Assembly: GCF_023073355.1 (NCBI RefSeq)
Contig: NZ_JADPJI010000005.1
Coordinates: 1,240,001 to 1,304,000, forward strand
Length of the DNA: 64,000 bases
From: Bradyrhizobium sp. 199
Lineage (GTDB): Bacteria; Pseudomonadota; Alphaproteobacteria; Rhizobiales; Xanthobacteraceae
Reading direction: 5' to 3'
Part shown: piece by piece, positions 29,456-36,544 of the stretch
How the letters are laid out: each line of letters begins with the position of its first letter
Numbering within the stretch: the first letter of the stretch is position 1
Notes under the pieces: model-generated
What the model was told of the DNA's origin: nothing
Seen by the model: only the letters and a program-made list of their open reading frames with translations
The model's database searches: none
Made by a program: the position numbers and the translations under genes

Positions 29456-29890
29456 TCAACCGATCGGCAGACGCGTGACGGTCGGCCGGCTGTCGGCGAT
29501 GATCTGCGGCTTGTGCTCGCGCTCGCTGACCGGCTGGGTCACCGGCAGTTGCAGCACGGTTGCGCGCTGGCCTTCGACGAGCTGCGTCACCAGCACGTAT
29601 TTGCCATCAGGGAATTCGACCGCGTCATGATGGCGATCAGGAATGTGCGGATCGATCTTGCCGAACTTGCCGACGCGCGAATTGACGGTGCGCGTCCAGA
29701 TCCAGCGGTTGTCGTAACGGACGTCGTCGGCGAAGGCGAGCTCCGTTCCCGGAAGCAGGCAGACCGCAACGGTGGGGTCGGCCGCTGAAGCAAACCCACG
29801 CGTCGAGGTGCCGCGGAAGCTTGTCGTGACGATCGTCTCGCCGACTTCCGCGGGGCGCGATGCAACGGCATGCAGGCTGTAGTCACACAT
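29456..29890 (-). CDS. Conserved hypothetical protein of Bradyrhizobium type
   Basis: A 144-aa product starts MCDYSLHAVASRPAEVGETI after a good ribosome site (ATGAGGAGCACCCG). It contains FRGTSTRGFASAADPTVAVCLLPGTELAFADDV, GKIDPHIPDRHHDAVEFPDGKYVLV and a Pro/Val-rich end. I recognise the opening MCDYSLH...RPAxVG as recurring in small rhizobial proteins but know of no assigned function. The frame extends to 30010, but upstream codons do not look coding. It has no signal peptide or membrane segment and lies between comEC (convergent) and lexA. Confidence 0.75.
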   Translation of the reverse strand: MCDYSLHAVASRPAEVGETIVTTSFRGTSTRGFASAADPTVAVCLLPGTELAFADDVRYDNRWIWTRTVNSRVGKFGKIDPHIPDRHHDAVEFPDGKYVLVTQLVEGQRATVLQLPVTQPVSEREHKPQIIADSRPTVTRLPIG

Positions 29891-30316
29891 CGGGTGCTCC
29901 TCATGCGAAGATAGCAACCCGCGCCTCCCTCGGAGGCGCAAGCCTCTATCAGAGTGGAAACATGCAACGCTCTGCTTGGTTGTAGGCAAATCTGCGGCTG
30001 CGATCCGCAAGACGCGATCACATTATCTTTCCCGAATTCGGTAGGAACAAAGCCGGCTCGCGCGTATTCGGCGCACGCACGTCAATGACCGGCGCTGTCG
30101 CGCCGCACTCAAACGATCTGGCGCTTGGCTGTCTCCTCGAACCCGAAAGGCCGCGACGCGATGCTGCTAGCCGAGGCCTGCCGAGGTGTAACCGTCGAGG
30201 AGGGAGCCGGATAATCTGTGCAGCACCAGAAGACTATCCAGCCGAAGCGGACGATCATCCGCTCCAATCTCTGATCGGCGATGCCGATCGAAGGCGCACG
30301 CGAGGGCGCCGAATTC
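29891..30316. other. Non-coding gap between the hypothetical gene and lexA
   Basis: No convincing gene was found. The end near 29891 holds the promoter of the minus-strand hypothetical gene; the rest lies downstream of lexA. Open frames here are short and have no protein-like composition. Confidence 0.45.
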
Positions 30317-30358
30317 TTCCGTACCGAATACTTTCGTATCGAATATTTCGTGTCGAGG
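30317..30358. repeat. Short imperfect tandem repeat, about 15 bp x 3
   Basis: Three units read TTCCGTACCGAATAC (30317-30331), TTTCGTATCGAATAT (30332-30346) and the start TTCGTGTCGAGG (30347-30358). The first two share 12 of 15 bases. The array ends 10 bp before the lexA stop codon, on the downstream side of lexA. Confidence 0.5.
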
Positions 30359-30368
30359 CCTTCCGGAA

Positions 30369-31070
30369 TCAGTACTTCCGGTAAAGCCCGATCAGCTTGC
30401 CCTGAATCTTCACGCGGTTCGGCGGCAGGATGCGCACCTCGTAAGCGGCGTTGGCGGGCTCGAGTGCGATCGAGGCGCCGCGGCGGCGGAAGCGCTTGAG
30501 CGTGGCCTCTTCGTCGTCGATCAACGCCACCACGATGTCACCGGTATCGGCGCTCTCGTTGCGCTGGATCAGCGCCATGTCGCCGTCGAGGATACCGGCC
30601 TCGACCATGGAATCGCCGCGCACTTCGAGTGCGTAGTGCTCGCCGGAGCCGAGCATATCAGGCGGCACGCTGATGGTATGGCTGCGGGTCTGCAACGCCT
30701 CGATCGGCGTGCCGGCCGCGATGCGGCCCATCACGGGCACTGCCACGGGCCGCTCGCCCTCGTCCGCGGACGGGCTGGAGCTCGCGCGGATCTTGCCGAG
30801 ATTGCCTTCGATGACGCTCGGCGTGAAGCCGCGTCGGCTGCCCGCAGCAGCCTGAAGCTCCGGCAGCTTGATCACCTCGATGGCGCGGGCGCGGTTGGGC
30901 AGGCGGCGGATGAAGCCGCGCTCCTCGAGCGCTGTGATCAGGCGGTGGATGCCTGACTTCGAGCGCAGGTCGAGCGCATCCTTCATCTCGTCGAAGGACG
31001 GCGGCACGCCGCTTTCCTTCAAACGTTCGCTGATGAACCGCAGAAGCTCGTATTGTTTGCGCGTTAACAT
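30369..31070 (-). CDS. lexA: LexA repressor, SOS response
   Basis: LexA represses the SOS regulon and cleaves itself when RecA filaments form on damaged DNA. The 233-aa product has an N-terminal winged helix ([20 protein letters not shown], then [30 protein letters not shown]), the cleavage site Ala119-Gly120 ([10 protein letters not shown]), catalytic Ser154 (RGDSMVEAG) and Lys192 (EEATLKRF). The frame is open from a TTG at 31079, but ATG 31070 gives the usual N-terminus. An alphaproteobacterial SOS box GTTC-N7-GTTC lies at 31170-31184 in its upstream region, consistent with self-repression. Confidence 0.97.
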   Translation of the reverse strand: MLTRKQYELLRFISERLKESGVPPSFDEMKDALDLRSKSGIHRLITALEERGFIRRLPNRARAIEVIKLPELQAAAGSRRGFTPSVIEGNLGKIRASSSPSADEGERPVAVPVMGRIAAGTPIEALQTRSHTISVPPDMLGSGEHYALEVRGDSMVEAGILDGDMALIQRNESADTGDIVVALIDDEEATLKRFRRRGASIALEPANAAYEVRILPPNRVKIQGKLIGLYRKY

Positions 31071-31169
31071 CTCGACCAAAGTCCCCCGGTTGATGCGTTC
31101 GATTCCGAGACGATGAATTCAGCGATAAGCCGCTACATCCTCGAAACAAATCATGAACGGACACTATAT

Positions 31170-31184
31170 GTTCGATACATGTTC
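31170..31184. promoter_or_regulatory. SOS box (LexA operator)
   Basis: GTTCGATACATGTTC is the direct repeat GTTC-N7-GTTC, the alphaproteobacterial LexA binding site. It lies 99 bp upstream of the lexA start codon in the moeA-lexA gap, where an autoregulatory operator is expected. The strand of binding cannot be fixed because the site is a direct repeat. Confidence 0.8.
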
Positions 31185-31245
31185 CGCAACTGCTTAATTT
31201 ACCGTGAACAGAGCCGAGCTCGCGGAATGCGTGTGGCCGTGCAGC

Positions 31246-32457
31246 TCAAGCGGGGAGGCGCACCACTTCGCAAGGGCTGCCGGCCTCGGCCTTCGGCGCG
31301 AACGGCGCGCGCACGAGAAGTACCTGTGCTGCAGCAAGATTCGCAAGCAGAGAGGAGTCCTGATGGCTGACGGGAATGGCGAGGAGCGTGCCGTCGTCAC
31401 GCAGCTCCAGGCGCGCGCGCAGATAGTCCTCGCGCTGGTCGTTGGCGCCGAGATCACGGCCCAGCACGGCGTGCTCGCGACGATGATGAATCACTGAACG
31501 GCCCGACAGCGCGCGAATCAGCGGCACCATGAACAGGAAGGCGCACACATAGGAGGACACCGGATTGCCGGGCAGGCCGATCACGCGCATCGCGCCGAGC
31601 CGTCCGTGCATCATCGGCTTGCCGGGCCGGATAGCGATCTTCCAGAACGTCATCGAGACGCCTTCGTCGCGGAGCGCCTGCTGGACCAGATCGTGGTCGC
31701 CGACCGACGCGCCGCCGGTCGTGATCAGGATATCGGCACCGCTCTCGCGGGCCCGGCGGATGCCGGCGGAGGTCGCCTCCAGCGTATCGGCGGCAACACC
31801 GAGGTCGATGGTCTCGGCGCCCTCGCTGCGGGCGAGCGCGTGCAGGGCGTAGCCGTTGGAATAGACGATCTGGCCGTGTTCGGGCGTGGTGCCCGGCATC
31901 ACCAGCTCGTCGCCGGTGGCGAGGATCGCGACCTTCGGCCGGCGGCAGACGGCAAGATGCGGGTGATTCATTCCGGCCGCGAGCGCGAGATCGCGCTCTG
32001 TCAGACGGGTTCCCTTGCGCAAGAGGACATCGCCCTCACGGAAGTCGACGCCCGCCCGGCGGATGTGCCGTCCGGCGATCGCCGCTTCCTTGATCGTGAC
32101 GCACTTGCCGTCCGCGACGGTGTCCTCCTGGATCACGACCGCGTCGGCGCCATCGGGAATGACGCCGCCGGTGAAGATCCGTACGGCTTCTCGGGCGCCG
32201 ACCGTTCCTGCGAAAGGACGGCCCGCTGCGACCTCGCCGATGACGGTCAGCCGGGATTCGATCGTTGCCGCATCGGCGGTGCGTACGGCATAGCCGTCCA
32301 TCGCCGACATCGCTTCCGGCGGCTGCGTGCGCCGCGAGGCGACGTCGCGCGCGAGCACGCGATGGTAGGCCTCGTCGAGGGAAGCCATCTGTTCAGGCAG
32401 CGGCTCTGCGCCCGCCAGCACCGCGGCAAGCGCGTCAGAAACCGGCATGAGGGCCAC
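31246..32457 (-). CDS. moeA: Molybdopterin molybdenumtransferase MoeA
   Basis: MoeA inserts molybdate into adenylylated molybdopterin, the last step of molybdenum cofactor synthesis. The 403-aa protein has the N-terminal segment PPEAMSAMDGYAVRTADA, GGVIPDGADAVVIQEDT, LATGDELVMPGTTPEHGQIVYSNGYAL, the MPT-binding motif TTGGASVGDHDLV, IRPGKPMMHG and VIGLPGNPVSS. A GTG at 32457 lies 8 bp after AGGAG and is preferred; ATG 32448 is possible. In many Rhizobiales moeA follows moaC directly, but here 7.3 kb of other genes separate them. Confidence 0.94.
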   Translation of the reverse strand: MALMPVSDALAAVLAGAEPLPEQMASLDEAYHRVLARDVASRRTQPPEAMSAMDGYAVRTADAATIESRLTVIGEVAAGRPFAGTVGAREAVRIFTGGVIPDGADAVVIQEDTVADGKCVTIKEAAIAGRHIRRAGVDFREGDVLLRKGTRLTERDLALAAGMNHPHLAVCRRPKVAILATGDELVMPGTTPEHGQIVYSNGYALHALARSEGAETIDLGVAADTLEATSAGIRRARESGADILITTGGASVGDHDLVQQALRDEGVSMTFWKIAIRPGKPMMHGRLGAMRVIGLPGNPVSSYVCAFLFMVPLIRALSGRSVIHHRREHAVLGRDLGANDQREDYLRARLELRDDGTLLAIPVSHQDSSLLANLAAAQVLLVRAPFAPKAEAGSPCEVVRLPA

Positions 32458-32620
32458 GGCGAAAACTCCTGCTCGGCACGGTCGGGCGAATGTTCCGCAG
32501 GTCTTCTAGCCGCGCGCGGGCGCGGAGGCAAAAACAGCTGAGCGGGCACACTTCATCCCGCCGCTTCATATTCTTCTGGAAGGCAGACCAAGAGTCGCGG
32601 CAGGTTCCGAAGAACCTGAC

Positions 32621-32899
32621 TCAGCGCCCTGCCTGCCCGGGACTTACGTCTGGCGCCTTCGGCCCCTGATCCTTGTCGGGCAGCGGATCGGCCTGGGATT
32701 TCAGGTCGGCGGCCTTGCTCACCAGCTTGGCGGAAAGCTCCGAGTCTGAAGTTGTCCTGGCGAACTCAAGAAGGAGAGAGGCCTGCTTGGTAAGGTAGGT
32801 TTTGCCCAACACGATGATGCGTCCGTCCGTAGAAGTCCCAACGGACAGTAGAGTCCGGAAGACGGTAGTCCGTTCCGGGAACTCTGTATAAAAATGCAC
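32621..32899 (-). CDS. Small hypothetical protein of Bradyrhizobium type
   Basis: This is a small soluble helical protein of up to 92 aa. The core TYLTKQASLLLEFARTTSDS-ELSAKLVSKAADLKSQAD resembles a family of short rhizobial proteins (YLTKQA-x-LLxFAxxTxDPxLxAxLVxKAADLKxQxD), as I recall them. The frame opens at a GTG at 32899, but family members seem to begin near GKTYLTKQ, so GTG 32812 or the adjacent TTG may be the real start. The tail is Pro-rich and hydrophilic. Function unknown. It is the first gene of the segment that separates moeA from moaC. Confidence 0.6.
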   Translation of the reverse strand: MHFYTEFPERTTVFRTLLSVGTSTDGRIIVLGKTYLTKQASLLLEFARTTSDSELSAKLVSKAADLKSQADPLPDKDQGPKAPDVSPGQAGR

Positions 32900-32981
32900 A
32901 AAGTGATCGGGTTCCTAAGTTTCTTCAAAATTAGTTCCGGCCGGCAGTGATTTCGGAGCGGCCTCGCGGCATCGGATTGTC

Positions 32982-33605
32982 TCAGATGCCCAATGCCTTC
33001 AAGGCATTCCCCACGTCTCGGGGCGAGGTCACATGGACCGCAGTCAAGCCGCGCGCCCGCGCGCCCTCAATGTTCTCGGCGAGATCGTCGAAGAACACGA
33101 TGCGCTCAGCCGGCACGCCGATCGCCGCGACGACATGGTCGAAAGCCTCCGCATCCGGTTTGCGCAGGCCGATGCTGGACGACAAATACAGTTCACGGAA
33201 ATGGCCGAGCAGATCGGCATATTCCTTCGAGAAATGATCGACATGCGGCCGGTTGGTGTTGGAGAAGGCGTAGAGCGGCATCTGCCTCGCCGCGCGCGGC
33301 AACAACTCGGCTATATCGGGCATCTCGCCAGCGAAGATCGCGTTCCAGCCCTCCAGGAACTGCGCATCCGAAATGCCGATTCCGAGCGAAGCGCGTAGGG
33401 AGGCGAAATAATCCTCGTCGCTGATCTTGCCGACCTCGTGCAGCCGGTAGGCCTCGTCACGCACATAGCGCGCGACGATGGACTCAGGCTGGCAGCCGGC
33501 ATGCCCCGCCCAGCAGGCGATCGCCTTGGAGAAGTCGATGTCGAGCACCACGCGCCCGAGATCGAACAGAAGCGCATCCGCGCTGCCGGGGGAGAGCGAT
33601 GTCAC
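32982..33605 (-). CDS. HAD-family hydrolase
   Basis: From GTG 33605 (after GAAAGGACGCAG) the product is 207 aa. Motif I is LLFDLGRVVLDIDF, as in YihX-type HAD phosphatases. Motif II (YAFSNTNRPHVDHF), the motif III Lys (GLRKPDAEAFDHV) and motif IV (IVFFDDLAENIEGARARG) follow in order. Such enzymes dephosphorylate small phosphometabolites; the substrate is not predictable. The open frame continues to 33746 inside lldD, but those codons are a shadow. It starts 38 bp after lldD on the same strand, so the two are probably co-transcribed. Confidence 0.86.
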   Translation of the reverse strand: MTSLSPGSADALLFDLGRVVLDIDFSKAIACWAGHAGCQPESIVARYVRDEAYRLHEVGKISDEDYFASLRASLGIGISDAQFLEGWNAIFAGEMPDIAELLPRAARQMPLYAFSNTNRPHVDHFSKEYADLLGHFRELYLSSSIGLRKPDAEAFDHVVAAIGVPAERIVFFDDLAENIEGARARGLTAVHVTSPRDVGNALKALGI

Positions 33606-33642
33606 CTGCGTCCTTTCACTCGGTATCGGCAAGAGCGGCAAG

Positions 33643-34776
33643 TCAGTATCGATAAGGCTCGTGATCGAACAGCGGGAATGCGCTGAACACACTCGGCGCG
33701 TTGGTGGCGGTCGCCGGATGCAGGCAGGTTTTGTCGACCTCGGCAAACGAAGTGGCCCCCAAGAGTCCGAGGCAGCGCAGCACCTCGTCCTCCAGGAGCT
33801 CCAGCATCCGTGTGATGCCGGCTTCGCCGGCCGCCGCCAGCGCCCAGCATTGCAGCCGGCCGATGCCGACGAGGTCTGCGCCTGCCGCGATCGCCTTGAC
33901 GATGTCGGTGCCGCGACAAATGCCGCCGTCGACCATGATCTTGGCGCGCCCCTTCACGGCCTCGACGATCTCGGGCAACACATGCATGGCACCGCGGCCA
34001 TGGTCGAGCTGGCGTCCGCCATGGTTGGAGACATAGATCCATTCGACGCCGTGATCCACCGCGATCAGCGCGTCTTCGGCGGTGGCGATGCCCTTCAGGA
34101 TCAGCGGGATCTTGAACTTGTCCTTGATCATCTTCACGGTCCGCCATTCCAGGCCCTTCTGGAAATCGCCGCCCGTGGCGCGCAGGCGGCTCTCGCGAAC
34201 GTAGCGCTTGGCGATGTCACGTTCGCGGCGGCTGTAATGGGCGGTGTCGACGGTCAGGCAGAACGCGGCGTAACCGTTCTTCTCGCTTCGGCTGACGACA
34301 TCGGCGACGAAGGCGTCATCGCCGCGGACATAGAGCTGATAGAGACGGAGCGCATCGGGAGCCATCTCGGCGGTCTTCTCCAGGCCCGGTTCGGACACCG
34401 AGCTCAGCATGTGCGCTGCACCGAAGGCGCCGGCACCGCGCGCGACGCTCGCCGCGCCATCGGGATCGAAGATCTCGAGCGCGCCGACGGGGGCGAGCAC
34501 CACCGGCAGGCGCATCTTGCGGCCGAACTGCTGAACCGAGCCGTCCACCTTGCGGACGTCGCGCAGCACACGCGGGCGAAAGGCAATCTCGTCCAGCGCC
34601 ATGCGGTTGCGGCGCATCGTGGTTTCGGTCTCGGCGGCGCCGACGATGTAGTCCCAGGCGTTCTGGTTGAGGTTGGCCCGCGCTTTCCGGACGAATTCGT
34701 GCAGATTCTGGAACAGCTCGTTGCTGGCGCCGAGTTCGACGTTCCGTTCCGGCCGGATGCGGGGTGCTTCGTTCAT
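33643..34776 (-). CDS. lldD: FMN-dependent alpha-hydroxy-acid dehydrogenase (L-lactate type)
   Basis: The 377-aa (beta/alpha)8 protein has the catalytic His-Arg segment SNHGGRQLDHG, VVLAPVGALEIFDPDGA, AAFCLTVDTAHYSRRERD and IMVDGGICRGTDIVKAI, the pattern of the LldD/glycolate oxidase/mandelate dehydrogenase family. It oxidises L-2-hydroxy acids, most likely L-lactate, passing electrons to the quinone pool or O2. The exact substrate is not certain because the family is broad. A HAD gene follows; upstream is a divergent peptidase gene. A palindrome lies 20 bp upstream of the start codon. Confidence 0.85.
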   Translation of the reverse strand: MNEAPRIRPERNVELGASNELFQNLHEFVRKARANLNQNAWDYIVGAAETETTMRRNRMALDEIAFRPRVLRDVRKVDGSVQQFGRKMRLPVVLAPVGALEIFDPDGAASVARGAGAFGAAHMLSSVSEPGLEKTAEMAPDALRLYQLYVRGDDAFVADVVSRSEKNGYAAFCLTVDTAHYSRRERDIAKRYVRESRLRATGGDFQKGLEWRTVKMIKDKFKIPLILKGIATAEDALIAVDHGVEWIYVSNHGGRQLDHGRGAMHVLPEIVEAVKGRAKIMVDGGICRGTDIVKAIAAGADLVGIGRLQCWALAAAGEAGITRMLELLEDEVLRCLGLLGATSFAEVDKTCLHPATATNAPSVFSAFPLFDHEPYRY

Positions 34777-35095
34777 TGTTATCCTCCCGAGAATTTGAAG
34801 ACTTATGTCTTCGCGTAACCCGTCCAGCCCTCCAAAACTATCCTAAAATCGCATAGCTGCGAGGCGTGACCGGCCTTCCGATTCCCCTTGCGGGCGGACC
34901 AGTCCTGTAACGTTGCCAAAAGTTTAGGCCCGAACGAAGCGAATTCTGCGGAGTACCCGTCGGCGTGGCATCCCGGCCTTGAAGAAACCAGAATGGTATT
35001 GTGAGAAGCGGACTGGATCGCCAATTGCATGGCGCTTCCCCAGTCTCAAGCGACGAGCCCAAGCGAACCGGCAAAGCACAAAGGCCAGCCCAACC
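34777..35095. other. Divergent promoter region of lldD and ctpA
   Basis: This 319-bp gap separates two genes read away from each other and must hold both promoters. It contains no convincing gene. A GAAGAC-TTAT-GTCTTC palindrome is annotated separately. Confidence 0.6.
34797..34812. promoter_or_regulatory. Palindrome upstream of lldD, possible operator
   Basis: GAAGACTTATGTCTTC has perfect 6-bp arms around a TTAT centre and ends 20 bp upstream of the lldD start. A GntR- or similar dimeric regulator could bind here, but no regulator gene is adjacent and chance palindromes of this size are common. Confidence 0.3.
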
Positions 35096-36433
35096 ATGCG
35101 GAAATCCCTGCTGTTCCCTCTGGGCGCGCTCACCGGAGCGTGTCTGACTCTTCTGGTAGCCAGCCCGCACGGCGGCGTATGGGCGGCGCGGGCGGCGGCG
35201 GGTGCGAATGATGCCTACTCCCAGCTCAACCTGTTCGGCGAAGTGTTCGAGCGCGTAAAGGCGAGCTATGTCGAGAAGCCCGACAATGCCAAGCTGGTTG
35301 AGGGTGCGATCACGGGCATGGTGACCTCGCTCGATCCGCATTCGCGCTACATGAATGCGAAGGCCTGGACCGAGATGCAGGAGACCACCTCCGGCGAGTT
35401 CGGCGGCCTCGGCATCGAAGTCACGATGGAAGAGGGCCTCGTCAAAGTCGTCTCGCCAATCGACGACACGCCGGCTTCGAAGGCCGGCTTGATGTCCGGC
35501 GACCTCATCAGCAAGATCGACGGCGAGGCCGTGCAGGGCATGACGCTCGAGCAGGCCGTCAACAAGATGAAGGGCCCGGTCGACACCCAGACCAAGCTCA
35601 CCATCGTGCGCAAGGGCGCCGACGCCCCGCTCGATGTCGCGCTCAAGCGCGAGATCATTCATGTGCGCCCCGTGCGCTTCCATGTCGAGAACGGCGACAT
35701 CGGCTATATCCGTGTCACCTCGTTCAACGAGCAGACCACCGACGGCCTGAAGAAAGCGATCGCCTCGATCACCAGGGACGTCTCGCAGGACAAGCTCGTC
35801 GGCTACGTGGTGGACCTGCGCAACAATCCGGGCGGACTGCTCGACCAGGCCGTGTCGGTGTCGAGCGCGTTCCTGCAGCGCGGTGAGGTCGTCTCGACCC
35901 GTGGGCGCAGTCCGGAAGAGACCCAGCGCTTCACCGCGCATGGCGGCGACCTCACCAAGGGCAAGCCGCTGGTGGTGCTGGTCAATGGCGGCTCGGCCTC
36001 GGCCTCGGAGATCGTGGCCGGCGCTCTGCATGACCACAAGCGTGCCACGATCATCGGCACGCGCTCGTTCGGCAAGGGCTCGGTGCAGACGATCATTCCG
36101 CTCGGCGCCGGCAATGGCGCGCTGGCGCTGACCACGGCGCGCTATTACACGCCGTCGGGCCGCTCGATCCAGGCCCAGGGCGTCGCCCCCGACATCGAGA
36201 TCCTGCAGGACGTGCCTCCCGAGCTGAAAGGCCGGATGGACACCATGGCGGAGTCGCAGATGCGCGGGCATCTGTCGGCCGGCGAGGGCGGCGAGCAGAC
36301 CGGATCCCAGTCCTACGTTCCACCGAAGCAGGAGGACGACAAGGCCCTGCATGCGGCCTTCGACTTCCTGCACGGCGTCACCGCGAATGCGGTTGCGGCC
36401 AAGCCCGCGCCGAAGGCTGCGGTGCCGAACTAA
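35096..36433 (+). CDS. ctpA: S41 carboxy-terminal processing peptidase (CtpA)
   Basis: This 445-aa periplasmic serine protease trims or degrades proteins from their C-terminus in the envelope. A signal peptide (MRKSLLFPLGALTGACLTLLVASPHGGVWA) is followed by a PDZ domain at about residues 95-185 (GLGIEVTMEEGLVKVVSPIDDTPASKAGLMSGD) and the S41 catalytic domain with LRNNPGGLLDQAV, the Ser motif GGSASASEIVAGAL (about residues 298-310) and the Lys in GTRSFGKGSVQT. The frame is open from 34979, but ATG 35096 gives the signal peptide. A strong terminator follows at 36458-36491. Confidence 0.94.
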   Translation: MRKSLLFPLGALTGACLTLLVASPHGGVWAARAAAGANDAYSQLNLFGEVFERVKASYVEKPDNAKLVEGAITGMVTSLDPHSRYMNAKAWTEMQETTSGEFGGLGIEVTMEEGLVKVVSPIDDTPASKAGLMSGDLISKIDGEAVQGMTLEQAVNKMKGPVDTQTKLTIVRKGADAPLDVALKREIIHVRPVRFHVENGDIGYIRVTSFNEQTTDGLKKAIASITRDVSQDKLVGYVVDLRNNPGGLLDQAVSVSSAFLQRGEVVSTRGRSPEETQRFTAHGGDLTKGKPLVVLVNGGSASASEIVAGALHDHKRATIIGTRSFGKGSVQTIIPLGAGNGALALTTARYYTPSGRSIQAQGVAPDIEILQDVPPELKGRMDTMAESQMRGHLSAGEGGEQTGSQSYVPPKQEDDKALHAAFDFLHGVTANAVAAKPAPKAAVPN

Positions 36434-36457
36434 TCTTTGCGGCTTCGAGACATCGAT

Positions 36458-36491
36458 ATCGCCCGGGAGTGCATCACCACTCCCGGGCGAT
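36458..36491 (+). terminator. Rho-independent terminator after ctpA
   Basis: A perfect 14-bp stem ATCGCCCGGGAGTG (36458-36471) pairs with CACTCCCGGGCGAT (36478-36491) across a 6-base loop and is followed by TTCGTTT. It starts 24 bp after the ctpA stop. It may also stop antisense reading from the convergent GGDEF-EAL gene. Confidence 0.85.
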
Positions 36492-36544
36492 TTCGTTTGC
36501 AGGACCGTCTCAGTGATCCGTAGCCCGGATGGCGACGTTCGGAC

